In this document: piece by piece, positions 29,460 through 40,386 of the stretch | Position numbering within the stretch: position 1 is the first letter of the stretch | Layout: every line of letters begins with the position of its first letter | Origin: Asterias amurensis | Taxonomy: Eukaryota; Echinodermata; Asteroidea; Forcipulatida; Asteriidae | Length of the DNA: 64,000 bases | Reading direction: 5' to 3' | Assembly: GCF_032118995.1 (NCBI RefSeq) | Contig: NC_092657.1 | Span: 6,278,391-6,342,390 of the forward strand | Position numbers and translations under genes: made by a program | Notes under the pieces: model-generated | Told to the model about the DNA's origin: nothing | What the model saw: only the letters and a program-made list of their open reading frames with translations | Database searches by the model: none

Positions 29460-29830
29460 TTTGTCTGCTCCTCGCCCACCGTTTACACTTCTGCATGAAA
29501 TTACAGGCGATTTTCAAAATTAAAAAAACAATTGGCGGCCGATTTTCCGTTATTAATAAAATAAAGTTCTTCATGTGTAAAAGACGGTCTCCAAAATACA
29601 GATTGCTGGAAAAAGTGGGTCTCAAATATTAATTTTAATCTTAATTCTAAGGCACCGTTGTAAAGAAAACATTGCAATGTCTTAAAAGGTTGACAAGGTT
29701 AGAAGACTCAAACCAAGATGTTTCTGCTCCTCACCCTCCAAATACACCACTGCATGAAACTTCAGGCGATTTGGGAAAAAAACGAAAAATAAATGTCGGT
29801 TGATTTTAGAGAAAAAAAACCGGCCCTTTT
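29460..29830 (+). repeat. Diverged 318-bp satellite units
   Basis: TCTGCTCCTCGCCCACC and TTCTGCTCCTCACCCTCC mark two decayed units. CATGAAATTACAGGCGATTT and GTCTCAAATATTAATTTTAA match 23916-25168. Confidence 0.75.
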
Positions 29831-31076
29831 TATACCAACTATAAACATTTATTTATAGAGGATGAGGATGGTGACACAATATTTATATTTCACACAAATT
29901 TTGTAGAGAAATAACCGTTCCCGATCGTGATAAAGTTGTAAACATTTAGACTTTCAAAAGGTAAGAAAATTTGCCTCAAACTTTGTATTGTTTGTAATAT
30001 TTGTTTCAGATTGGTGTCAGGTTCATTTCATTTTCTGAAAATCTAAAATCAAATAAAGTCCAATAGGGGTATAGTCATAATGTGTTAGGGTCACCGCTAC
30101 AACATTAATCCATCATTTTTGTTGTAAACGCTGGCGCATTTTAGCGCAAGCCCATCTTTTGGAGGCAGGTCCAGACTCCATTTTATCATTTTGAGTTTTC
30201 CATTTTCTGTTCTACTATTTTCTGGTCAAGTCGCCGTCAACACAACCACTACGCAGATGGCAGGTTTTGATTAGTCTTTTACAGGAAGCGATGTACATAA
30301 TACATATGAACGCAACCTCTTCACCAGGATGTGTCGAGCGGTTGTAACAACATGGTTTAAAATTATGTAAACTATGGGGACGAGGTTGATATTTACGGTA
30401 ACGATCATTAACGTCTTGGGCTAAGACTATTCCATATGCAGGAAAGCGCCCTCTGTTGTCCATCTTGTGCAAGTTAAGTGAAAAGCAAAATGTCGGCCGA
30501 CGGCTTTGCTGATTGAGGTACGTTTTTTCGCGAGGGAAAAACTCAATAATTATAGAACTGAAATGTAACCTCAAAGTTATGAAAATTCTCTGTAGCAAAT
30601 ATTTTCAGTTCTCTGCCTCTTTTGTGGATTTTAAATTAATATTGAAGGAGTAAACGGCAAGTTGACAGCACCAAGCGAATTGACGGCAGGTTGACGGCAA
30701 GTATTACAGCCCCTCCATTTTGAACTGCGTGTTAGCGATTACGCCATGGTTACGTAATAAAACTTTAAAATTATATTTTGTTGTTGGTCCCACAGAACAT
30801 CCACAATGGAGAAAAAGTAATTAAACTTGAAGCACATCGTCAATTAAAAGGACACAAAACAAAAAATTACTCAAAAGTGACATCAGATTTTATTACACTC
30901 ATTGACTCATGTTTAAAATGTATTTAATTATTTATTTTGAAACTTATCCTGCAGGAATGGATCGACCAATTTTGTTGTCAAGTGCTTTGTCCCTGGGGCA
31001 GGTTTTAACAAATGTTGAAGTTAATAATTTAGAATCACATGAGGACACCCCCCCCCCCAAAAAAAAAAAAAAAAAA

Positions 31077-31119
<43 letters not shown>

Positions 31120-32340
31120 AACAAAATAAAAAATAAAAACAAAATAAACGAGCATAACTTTGTGAATAATGAACCTATGGCAGTATTTGTTTTACTATCA
31201 ACTTACATATAGGACAAGCTTTCCATCGATACCAATGTTGATTATTCAAATATATGACAGACACTCTCCCCCCAAAAAGCAACGTTTAAACGAGCATAAC
31301 TTTGTGAATAATGAACCTCTATGTCAATAATTTTTTACCATCAAATTACTCATGGGACAAGCTTTCCATTGACACCAATTTTGTGTGGGTGTTCTGGAAA
31401 AACCTCAAAAGTGCCGGACTTCCTATTTACAAAACGAGTGATTTGTTTGTACATGTAAACAAAATCTTACATTTCAGAAAAATGTATAGCATAAACACAA
31501 TGATCACACAATGATCTAATGTTTTTGAGATACAACTATCCATGAAGTAGAAATATAATTTGACAACACAGAAAAGTCAATTGTTTGGTCTGAATGACGG
31601 CAAGTTGCCATTGACGATGCAATGACCTATGCTCTAACGTTCAGCTACTTCCGGATTGCCGTTGTTTATGTTGAGCATGAAGGTGGCATAGAAATGCGAC
31701 AAAATTACCCGTTTTATGACAAACTAGGGTGTTTACATGTCTGCCACGAGGTCTATTTCTATTCTTCATTATGAACTTAAACAAACTACATGATAAAGCT
31801 TACCCATAGAGACATTAAATCACATCAAACCATCGTAAGTATATCCACGGTATTGACAACTTCTCAAACGTTGCTGGTGGCTATTTTGAATCTCGTGTCA
31901 CGGCATCAGCCGTCGAGTACCCAGACCTCTACTGTGCGTTTATATGGTGTTAAGCGGTAGTTGGGTACCTTCCGTTTGCTTTGGCTGGTTCCAATCACCG
32001 GTGCCTGTCCAAGACCACAGGGGTACGCAACTGGCTCCCGCAAGTTCTCGCGGAATGATTCGAAATGCGAGAATCGAAGACTGGAATCATTAAGAGTGAT
32101 AAATAAACGTTGTTATTGTGATAAAAGGTGGTATTAAACCAAGTAACTGAAATAATTTAGCGCAACGATGACAGAACTAAGGTATATGAGGGGTCTATTT
32201 TTTTGTAATAGTTTATTTATTATTTGCAGGAATAAGTAAGTTGTATAAACATTATTATTTCATTGTTGAAGTTTTCTCACCCAATTTGAATATGCGTCAC
32301 AAACAAAAACTAAGGATAAGGCATTAGCTATAATACTTTT
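29831..32340. other. Gene-free interval with short duplications
   Basis: No supportable gene. CGAGCATAACTTTGTGAATA occurs at 31149 and 31292, each followed by ATGAACCT. An A-rich (AAAT)n run spans 31056-31125. Several TTGACGGCAAGT-type motifs lie at 30658-30705 and 31597-31612, possibly ends of an unrecognised element. Confidence 0.5.
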
Positions 32341-32580
32341 TAATATAAAATTTAGTTGTTCATTCTCAGGTATAAATTTGAAACTCAAACGCAAATGAAG
32401 TAAGAGGAGTAGTGGCCCAGTGGACGGGCTCCAGACTCTACACCCAAAGGTACGGGGTTCGAATCATGGTTGTTCTTTTACTACATTTTGATTTAAAGTT
32501 GTTTATTCTCAGGATATAAATTTGAAACTCGAACGCAAATGAAGTAAGAGGAGTAGTGGCCCAGTGATAAATAAACGGGT
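32341..32580 (+). repeat. Isolated tRNA-like array units (1.5 copies)
   Basis: AGTGGCCCAGTGGACGGGCT at 32411 and GGGGTTCGAATCATGG at 32454 define one unit. A second is cut off after GTGGCCCAGTG near 32570. It lies 4 kb from the main array. Confidence 0.8.
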
Positions 32581-33054
32581 TTTTTTTGTTACAAAAGGTG
32601 GTATTAAACCAAGTAGCTTTACCTCTTGTAAAGGTGTAGGGGTCTATTTTTGTAAGTGTCCGTTCACCAAACTCTTCCTAAACTTAAAATTGTTCTTAAG
32701 ATTTTAGGATGAATCCACGCCCTGCACTGTAGCATGTAAGCATTAAGATTAATCCTAAGTTAGGATAGTTTTTTTTTACTCGTCCTAACTCGAGAAAGCA
32801 TTTATCTTAGCGTTTCGTGAAATCGACGGCAGTGCCTCAATTTTGTGCAAAAACTGTCACAACACTTTCTCGAAACAACCACCGACCGATTGCAGAGACG
32901 CTAAAGCTGTGAGTTCCCACGAGCAGCGAGATAAGGTTTGGGCTCTATACGTGCAGAAAACGATAAAAGGCTGTCAATCTTTGTCACTCGTCACTTGCAG
33001 ACTGACTTGGCCTGACTTCTGCAGAGGGAGAATATTTGGAACTCTCGTCTTAAA

Positions 33055-33437
33055 GACAGTGGGCACTATTGGTAATTACTCAAAATAATTTTAGCATAAA
33101 ACCTTACTGGGTAACGAGTAATGGGGGAGATTGATAATAGGTGCGTTCGTTTAGCTTCCCTGGGTCTACCCCGGTGTGTGACGGTTTTCTTTTCCAGGAC
33201 GAACGTGGGTAATTATCTGCACACATTCGTCCTGGAAAAAAAACCGCCACACACCGGGGCTGACCCAGGGAAGCTAAACGAACGCACCCATACAACATTG
33301 TGATAAATGGCTTCCTCTGAAGTGACGTAGTTTTCGAGAAAGCAGTAATTTTCCACGATTTGATTTGGAGACCTCAGAATTAGATTTCCAGGTCTCGAAA
33401 TCAAGCAACTGAAAACACTAAAGCAACAAATTTCGAT
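33055..33437 (-). mobile_element. MITE, AGGCAGTGGACAC family, copy 5, with nested element
   Basis: TTAA at 33051-33054, left end AGACAGTGGGCACTATTGG. The right end is eroded. A second MITE (33140-33289) sits inside it, so this copy is the older one. Confidence 0.75.
33140..33289. mobile_element. Nested palindromic MITE, GGTGCGTTCG ends, 3-bp TSD
   Basis: Ends GGTGCGTTCGTTTAGCTTCC and the inverse CGAACGCACCC, with ATA on both sides. The arms nearly pair along the whole element (CCAGGACGAACGTG / CACATTCGTCCTGG). A larger relative with an ACT duplication is at 54728-55161. Confidence 0.8.
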
Positions 33438-34057
33438 GCAAATGTGTGTCCGTCTCCCCAAAAAAATTACCCACAGGATAATAATAGTGTATGTCCATGG
33501 ATGACGTCTTTTGCTTCATGTAATGGTCATTTTTTCAACTTGGTTGCGGTTTTTCTTTTTTAGAAATCTCGACTTTTGCCACCAAATCGGAAGCAAAAGT
33601 CCAAACCAATCGGAGGCAACGGGGGTCAGCATACATTATGAAATATGAACACTTCCTTTTAGGAAACAAAGCTCGTCAACCTTGGATTCGTTTTTAAAAC
33701 GCTTTTTGGAAAGTCCGCGCTTTGATTGGTTGATCGTTCAGCACTCAACACACGTTCTGAATAATGCTTCAAAAACCGCAAACAAGTTGAAAGAGGCCCT
33801 CGTGGCTTTGCCACTCGACATGCGCGAGTGGTCTCTTATCAAACAACACGATAACCTATATCAAGAATAATATGCCTATGCATCAATCTGATAATATAAA
33901 TACTGTCAGAATGTCAATCGTTGATTTTCCTTAAAAATAAAATAAAAATGACAGTGTTCGGCACCGCTGAAGACTTAACTCATTCACTTAGCATTTAGTC
34001 GTCCAGCAGAGAGGGTGTCAGTATTAACTGTGCAAACTAGAACTCCCCTAGAACACC

Positions 34058-35808
34058 ATGCAGGTTTCGTTGGTAGTTTTCACTGTGCTCTTTTCGGTTG
34101 CTGTCGTTGCCGCATGGCCCGAACCAGCCCCAAAGTGCCCTAAGAATTGGTCGATGTTCAATGGTACGAGTTGTTTACAACTCTTCAAGATGAAGGAACC
34201 TTGGCATGAAGCAAGGTAAGATCGAGCGTAAAAGTAACATTTTTAGTTGAATACATACTACGTAGATTTTGTAATAAAGCCAATCATTAAAAGCAGTGGA
34301 CACTATTGGTAATTACTCAAATTAATTATTAGCATAAAACCTTTCTTGGTGACGAGTAATGGGGAGAGGTTGATGGTATTAAACATTGTGAGAAACGGCT
34401 CCCTCTTAAAGTGCCATAGTTTTCGAGAAAGAAGTAATTTTCCACGAATTTGATTCCGAGACCTCAGAGGTAGAACTTGAGGTCTCGAAATCAACCATCT
34501 AAACGCACAAAACTTCGTGTGACAAGGGTTATTTTTCTTTCATTATTATCTCGCAAATTCGATGACCGATTGAGCTCAAATTTTCACACGGTTTGTTATT
34601 TTATGCATATGTTAAGATACACCAACTGTGAAGGCTAGTCTTTGACAATTACCAATAGTGTACACTGTCTTTAACCAACTAATTCATAATCGAAACATAA
34701 TAAATGATATTATCTTATGGTACAAGGGTCATCTTTTCCCTTGCATAGTATTAGTACACATGGAAGCGTTGAATGTTCGCGATTTTGTTTAGTTATTGCC
34801 AAAATTCCTTAGCTTTTATTATTATGTCCATGCAGGAACAATATTTCACAATACACATCCTGAGAAGCATCACTGCAGTAACGCTTCTTATTTAGATGTT
34901 ATACATTTGTTTTCTTCACATAACCACTGCAGAAGGGAAGAGTTTCTCAGAATGCTTTACACCATCGGAAGATGCTGCATAAAGGCTTCTAACAAAATAG
35001 TTTGTGTTGCCCAGAGTTTAAAGAGTGGTTACTAGACGTATTATTACCTCTAAACGCAAGAAGACTAAAAACCTTATAGTGTTGTAGCACTATGTCCGCC
35101 ATATCGCAGAAAAAGGCTTATGGCGTGCCGTGGCCGATCGGTCAAGAACATTTTGACTTAAAGACAGTGGACACTATTGGTAATTGCCAAAGACCAGTCT
35201 TCTCATTTGGTGTATTTACCCCAGGTCCACACCGGTTACGAACCAGAGAGGGGGCTGTTCACCCCATGCCCACGCTGGTTATAAACGAGAGAGGGGGCTG
35301 TTCACCCCATGCCCACGCTGGTTATAAACGAGAAAGGGGGCTTTTCACCCATGCCCAGGCTGGTTATAAACAAATTTTGAACATAAAAATGCCAGTTTGA
35401 AGTTTATTGAAGTTTATTGATGTTCAAATACAAATTGTTATGTATGTTTTTAATTTAATTTTTAGGAGGCAATGCAAGTTCAACCAGGCTGATGCCGATC
35501 TTGTTGTCGTCAACACAGAAGAAAAAAAGTCGTACGTCCACACCATGGTCCACGCCAAACCTCCCCTTTTCAGCTGCGGCATAACAGGTATATCAGAGTA
35601 CTGGATAGGCGGCCACGATTCCCACAAGGAGGGAAGGTTCGAGTGGCTCGACACCTTCCATGTGCTCGACTATACCAACTGGGACAGTTGGGAGCCTAAC
35701 AACAGCTGGGGAGAAGACTGTATTGAGATGCAGTACAAAGACGGCAAGTGGAATGACGAAGATTGCGATAATAAGCGTTGTTTCGTGTGCGAGAAACCGG
35801 CTAATTAG
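34058..35808 (+). CDS. Secreted C-type lectin, two exons
   Basis: Exons 34058-34215 and 35466-35808 (stop TAG) join through a donor AAG/GTAAG and acceptor TTTTTAG/G to give 166 residues. Residues 1-19 form a signal peptide (MQVSLVVFTVLFSVAVVAA). One C-type lectin domain follows: CPKNW start, WHEAR, YWIGG, the WEPNN loop, WNDEDC and terminal CFVCEKP. EPN plus WND are the calcium/sugar-site-2 residues of mannose-type lectins, so calcium-dependent mannose-like binding in the coelomic fluid or other secretions is likely. The domain fills the protein. TATAAATA near 33895 could be its promoter. The intron holds a TTAA MITE (34291-34670), a truncated copy (35162-35217) and a 47-bp tandem repeat. Confidence 0.95.
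34291..34670 (-). mobile_element. MITE, AGGCAGTGGACAC family, copy 6
   Basis: TTAA at 34287-34290 and 34671-34674. Ends AAGCAGTGGACACTATTGG and CAATAGTGTACACTGTCT. In the lectin intron. Confidence 0.85.
35120..35217 (+). mobile_element. SINE-head fragment and truncated TTAA MITE (copy 7)
   Basis: CGTGGCCGATCGGTCAAGAA resembles the class II tRNA-like head. TTAA then AGACAGTGGACACTATTGG starts at 35162, and the MITE breaks off where the 47-bp repeats begin. Confidence 0.6.
35220..35371 (+). repeat. 47-bp tandem repeat, about 3.3 copies
   Basis: Unit core CCCATGCCCACGCTGGTTAT followed by AAACGAGAGAGGGGGCTGTTC. It ends about 95 bp before lectin exon 2. Confidence 0.9.
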
Positions 35809-36138
35809 AGTTATACGACCGAAAGTTTACATAGACGACAACCTATTATTGCAAGAACAGTCTGACCAAAAGATAGCACGACACCATGATATAATTATCC
35901 ATGGTACCCCAAACACAAAAACATTATTTTGAGAATCATAATTAAGCCATTTTGAAATGTGGTGTAGGGCCTACACATTGCGATGACACTATTTGGTTCG
36001 GACCCACTCAACTCTGTTTTACATACCATCTATGGACATTCCTTTGTTCTGTACACTTAAAGTCACCTGGAAATATATTTATTTATTTTTTTGTTTTTTT
36101 GTTTTTTTTTAACACTAGAGTATATTATGGTTCTGAAC

Positions 36139-36144
36139 AATAAA
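36139..36144 (+). terminator. Polyadenylation signal of the two-exon lectin
   Basis: AATAAA 331 bp after the lectin stop codon, the first canonical signal downstream. Gives a 3' UTR of about 350 bases. Confidence 0.6.
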
Positions 36145-36229
36145 CTAATTTTTTGAGTAACTGTTTTTAACGATTTATATGTTTAAAAAATTAATAAAGT
36201 TGTGGGGGGGGGGGCTCCGCCTACCCCTT

Positions 36230-36740
36230 TTGTGACGTCAATCGAGGCAGACTTTGCCTCGATTGAACATCGAACACACGTACTTGCAAGTACATTCAAG
36301 TCCTAGTCGTGAGTTTGTACGTTTCGAAAGGTTTTTTTCTTGCATTTTCTCGGCAATGTCGACCAGGTGTATTGCTGCTGGACGCAGCAAAACAACTAAA
36401 GATGGGGTCAGTTTGCAAGTCTTTCCCAGCGCTGTGCAGCATACACTTCGAGCCGTCGTGCTTCGAGAATCCGGAATACACTACACATTTTGACAAAAAA
36501 AGAGAAGTTATTTTCTAAAACATGACGCCATCCCAACAATTATTCCAGCTAGTGGGGAAGTCAAAGAAGGATACACGAAAAACGTAACGAACATAAAGGA
36601 GCATTTGCCTAACGTAACAAAAAATCAGGTATTATTTCAACTTTGAGGGCATGTTTTTAGCTTGCGCCAAGCGTCACTATCTTGTGTTGGCACTGCATGC
36701 GATTCATCGCGCCTCGATTGACGTCACGAACAGCGCCCTC
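36230..36740 (+). mobile_element. Internally deleted THAP-type DNA transposon
   Basis: Inverted ends TGACGTCAATCGAGGC (36233-36248) and GCCTCGATTGACGTCA (36711-36726). Inside, MSTRCIAAGRSKTTKDG with VFP (from 36356) and, in another frame, CSIHFEPSCFEN look like the two halves of a THAP zinc finger. The expected spacing is missing and the second cysteine is replaced by Arg. THAP fingers are used by P-element, Kolobok and related transposases. This copy is a non-autonomous relic; its exact superfamily is undecided. Confidence 0.65.
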
Positions 36741-36745
36741 TTGGG

Positions 36746-37264
36746 TCGGGCTTATTTTCAAATTTGTAAATAACATCGAAACTAATTTGTTTAAACCTTA
36801 GTTAATTGTTTCTTCATATTCCACTCATCAAAACACATATTTTAGTGACAAAAGCTTTATTTTGACAAAATACCACTTCCAGGTGACTGTAAGGAAAATC
36901 CTATGTTTCATCACTGTAAAAACTCTGCGTGGACGTTGTGTTATGTCCACATGAATGTTTTAAACCCGTTTCCGGGTCAAACAGACCCAGAAATAGGTCT
37001 GGCCCCATGGGACCCAATTTCGGGTCAATTTTGACCCGTTTTTTTTTTTTTTTAGAGTGTACTGGTCGAGTGGTTCCTCATCTATAACAAATTATATAAG
37101 TTAGTTAATGATAAAGTGCAATCGTGATTAAACTGATTTACTTTGCATTGCTAAACCACGATGTTGTGTTTTGCATTGAATTTGTTTCGTATTTGTCAGT
37201 TTATTACGATCTCGTTACGTCACAACGTGTCCATCTGTAATAAAGATATTGGTCATCAATTACC
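36746..37264. other. Gene-free interval with GGGTCAA inverted motifs
   Basis: TTTCGGGTCAATTTTGACCC near 37018 and related ACCCGTTTCCGGGTCAAAC near 36964 are short palindromic repeats. Otherwise AT-rich with no gene. Confidence 0.5.
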
Positions 37265-37268
37265 TTAA

Positions 37269-37632
37269 AGCCATTGGACACTTTCGGTAAACAGTAATTG
37301 CCCAAGGCCCACACTTCGTGTATCACAACTTCTATATAAAATAACAAACCTGTGAAAAATTAGGCTTAATTGGTCATCGGAGTCGGGAGAAAATAACAGG
37401 AAAAAACATCCTTGTTTCCGCACGTTTCGCCGTGTCATGACATGTGTTTAAAATAAATCCATAATGCTCGATATCGAGAATTGATATTTATTGTTTAATG
37501 TTTTCTCAAAAAGTAAAGCATTTCATGGAATAATATTTCAAGGGAAGTCTTTCACCATTACCTTCTGTAAACCCTGTAAGTTATTTATAAATCTGTAATA
37601 ATTTGTTTCTGTTCCGAAAGTGCCCAATGGCT
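37269..37632. mobile_element. TTAA MITE, AGCCATTGGACACTTTCGG subfamily
   Basis: TTAA at 37265-37268 and 37633-37636. Ends AGCCATTGGACACTTTCGG and CCGAAAGTGCCCAATGGCT. Related to the AGGCAGTGGACAC family but with a distinct interior. Confidence 0.85.
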
Positions 37633-37636
37633 TTAA

Positions 37637-37937
37637 AGAAACTGGACACTATTGGTAATTACAAAACATAATCGTATGATAAGAAGTTACTTGGTAACGA
37701 GCATTTTGAGTGATGTCAGAAGTATTAAACATTGTGAGAAACACCTCCCTTTGAAGTAACGTAGTTTTCGGGAAAGAGGTAAATTCTCATTCAAAACATT
37801 AAAAATACTTCAGCTGAAGCCAAGATTACCAAGTATAAAGCCCAAATTTTCACAAATTTGTTATTTCATGCATGTGTTGAGATAATACTGTGCAAATACT
37901 GGTCTTTGATTTTTTTTTATCAAACGTGTACAGTGCT
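37637..37937 (-). mobile_element. MITE, AGGCAGTGGACAC family, copy 8, abutting the previous
   Basis: Starts AGAAACTGGACACTATTGG directly after the TTAA that ends the preceding element, so one TTAA serves both. The right end is eroded. Confidence 0.75.
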
Positions 37938-39130
37938 TTGAAGTGGTCCATACGTTCTACTCCAACCCCGCAGCAAAAAAAATAAATAAATAAATAAATA
38001 GTAGGACCGTTGCTTTTGTTGACGAATGCTGAATTAATTGCCAAATATATTTTATTAAAATACTTCTAGGTACCTGTGAAAGTTACATATGAATACAATG
38101 TCTATTCAACGGGACAACTTCAGACGAAAAACATTTTAATTAATTTTAATTATGAACAAAATGGAAACACAAAATAAATTACTAATGCAGTTTCAAATTA
38201 TTGCATTTATTACATTCGATTATTTTAATTGACATCAGTGTACTAGTTGAAATTAATGCGATACCCATATTCTAAGACAATATTTGCCAGTGACGGGCAA
38301 TTATATTTAAACAAATTATATCAAATTATTATATTAAAAAATCATTTATTATCTGATTATATTATCGTATTTGCCAATTACTATAGTTTTGATTGAGAAA
38401 ATTACATACAGATTCACGGCATAGTGTTAAGAATGAACATTTTAGGGGAAACTTTACGAAGCAAAATGTGATTTTATTACAACGATACAAATCACAAGGG
38501 GGATGTTATAACTGTTGTGAAACTATAAGCCGTGTCCTCGATTATAATTTACGTCACATGGCTGTCTTCGCAGCAAATAATTATTTCGCAGCAGTTGACG
38601 TCATATTTCCAGGCTATGACAAATAAATATACCATTAAAGTGGCATGCCGGTCTCCTAGGAAAATGCTGTCCCGGAGACCCTGTTCCTATAGGTAATTAA
38701 CATTGGCTGGAGGGCGCTGTCGGAGGAAGTTGGTAGACAGTTCGCTGTTTGGGTGGTGGTGTTGGTGTTGGTGATGGGGGGGGGGGGGGGGTATTCAGAC
38801 ATACCGCCACACCGTACTACTTTGTTTCTAATGTATATACAGTCCGTGTAACAACATATCCATTGTGTAAGACCAGTGTCCGTCTTTATCCGTAAAGAAA
38901 GGGGCCAGTTGATGAAACCATCCGCTAAATGTACCGTCAATAGAGGGCGCCCTTCTCTGTGACACCACGTGCAAATTAATGGTCTAAAGAATTTGTACTT
39001 ATTGTGTCCTACTATATCCCCAGGTGTTCCACTATTTGGTCGCTTATATGGTCTTGTGTTGTTGACGTCGAAGTCCTGAACAATATAATGTTCAAAATTA
39101 TGTTCAAAATGTAGCTCTTGGGGGCGAGCT
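37938..39130. other. Gene-free interval
   Basis: (AAAT)n at 37979-38000, poly-G at 38777-38792, otherwise AT-rich DNA. It separates the tails of the lectin genes; no coding region seen. Confidence 0.5.
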
Positions 39131-39619
39131 CTAATCAGAGGTCACTGCGCACACAAAACACCTTTTCCTGCCGCAGTCTTCGTCGTTCCATTGTGCATCC
39201 TCGTACCCCATCTCAGTGCAGTCTTCTCTGAACGCATTGTTGGGTTCGAATCTTGCCCAGTTGGTGTACCCAGCAGTTGTTCCATCCACCCACTTGAACT
39301 CCCCCTCCAGCTCTCTATCGTTTAGTCCAATCCAGTATTTCTTACCGCAACCGATGACGATTCCGGCATGTACCAAGGTGTGGACGTAGATAAGTTCATC
39401 TGCAGTTTTCAGCATGACGAGATCTGCATTGGCGCTTTCAAAGGCACACTGGAGTCTAGCCTGGTCCCATGTTTCCTCCTTTCTGATGAAATTGTAGCAG
39501 GTGCTGTTTTTCTCGATCCAGTTAGTGGCACCCGCAGGACATCTGCATTCTACCTGGGGTAGGGCGACAACTAAACAGGCTAGTGCGAAAACACCAAGGT
39601 ACCGTAATACAACGCTCAT
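39131..39619 (-). CDS. Secreted C-type lectin, single exon
   Basis: 162 residues, uninterrupted. N-terminal signal peptide (to about residue 22, after LVVALPQVECR), then one C-type lectin domain: CPAGATNWIEK, TCYNF, TWDQARLQC, YWIGLNDRE, FEPNN, WNDEDC, CFVC. EPN and WND again predict a calcium-dependent, mannose-type site. Similar in size and layout to the lectin at 34058-35808 and oriented tail-to-tail with it. The position equivalent to that gene's intron (after QAR) is uninterrupted here, so this copy lost the intron or came from a spliced transcript. The reading frame and promoter look intact. Confidence 0.95.
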   Translation of the reverse strand: MSVVLRYLGVFALACLVVALPQVECRCPAGATNWIEKNSTCYNFIRKEETWDQARLQCAFESANADLVMLKTADELIYVHTLVHAGIVIGCGKKYWIGLNDRELEGEFKWVDGTTAGYTNWARFEPNNAFREDCTEMGYEDAQWNDEDCGRKRCFVCAVTSD

Positions 39620-39701
39620 GTTGGGATTGTCCGAATAGCCGTGCTGTTACAGTGGTAACATTAATTCCTGTAATGAGTTGTGCCTCAATATCCATCTTGT
39701 C

Positions 39702-39709
39702 TTATATAC
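39702..39709 (-). promoter_or_regulatory. TATA box of the single-exon lectin
   Basis: On -, GGGTATATAAGACAAG lies about 85 bp upstream of the ATG at 39619, the right place for transcription to start about 55 bp before the ATG. Confidence 0.6.
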
Positions 39710-40028
39710 CCAGATTAAATCTAATCCCAAGTTAAAACAAGGCTTAATATCAAAATTACTTAGTATCATTACACACTGTGTCTTTATTGAGCGAAAATTT
39801 GTATTACATATTTGTTTATTAAAAAACAATATTCATGATTAATCTGACAGAGATAGGCAACATTACATCGCTTTGGGAATATTTTAAGTCTCCCCATCTG
39901 TCATGACTTAAGTTTTCAATAACCATATTGATGGCATTAAGAATAATATAAACTTTATGGTGCTTCGTAGTTTTTGAAACATTCAGATATTATACAATTT
40001 TGGTGGACAAAACCAAGGGTACCTTTAA

Positions 40029-40386
40029 AGGATTTTGGTACTTTTTCAAAATGTCCATAGATTTACATTAAACTAACAGGGTTTGAAGATAATGATAGTG
40101 AAAAGCTTCCCTTCAAATCTTACTTACTGAGGTGCTGTAGTTTTTGAGAAATGAGTAAAACAATGTCATGAAAATCCGTTTGTAAATGATTAAAATAATT
40201 TTCATCTCATGAGACAAAAATTATTTTCATGACATTGTTTTACTCATTTCCCCAAAACTACAGCACCTCAGCAAGTAGTATTTTCAGGGCAGCTCTTTAC
40301 TATCATTATCTTCAAACTGTGTAAGTTTAGTGGAAATCTGTGGACATTGTGTTTAAGTTTTGTCCTACAAAAGTTACATAGACCCT
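40029..40386. mobile_element. Palindromic TTAA MITE, AGGGTCTGGTACTTTTTG family
   Basis: TTAA at both borders. The two halves are near-inverted copies (AGGTGCTGTAGTTTTTGAGA versus its complement). Partial relatives at 6771, 52385-52564 and 57540-57743. Confidence 0.85.
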
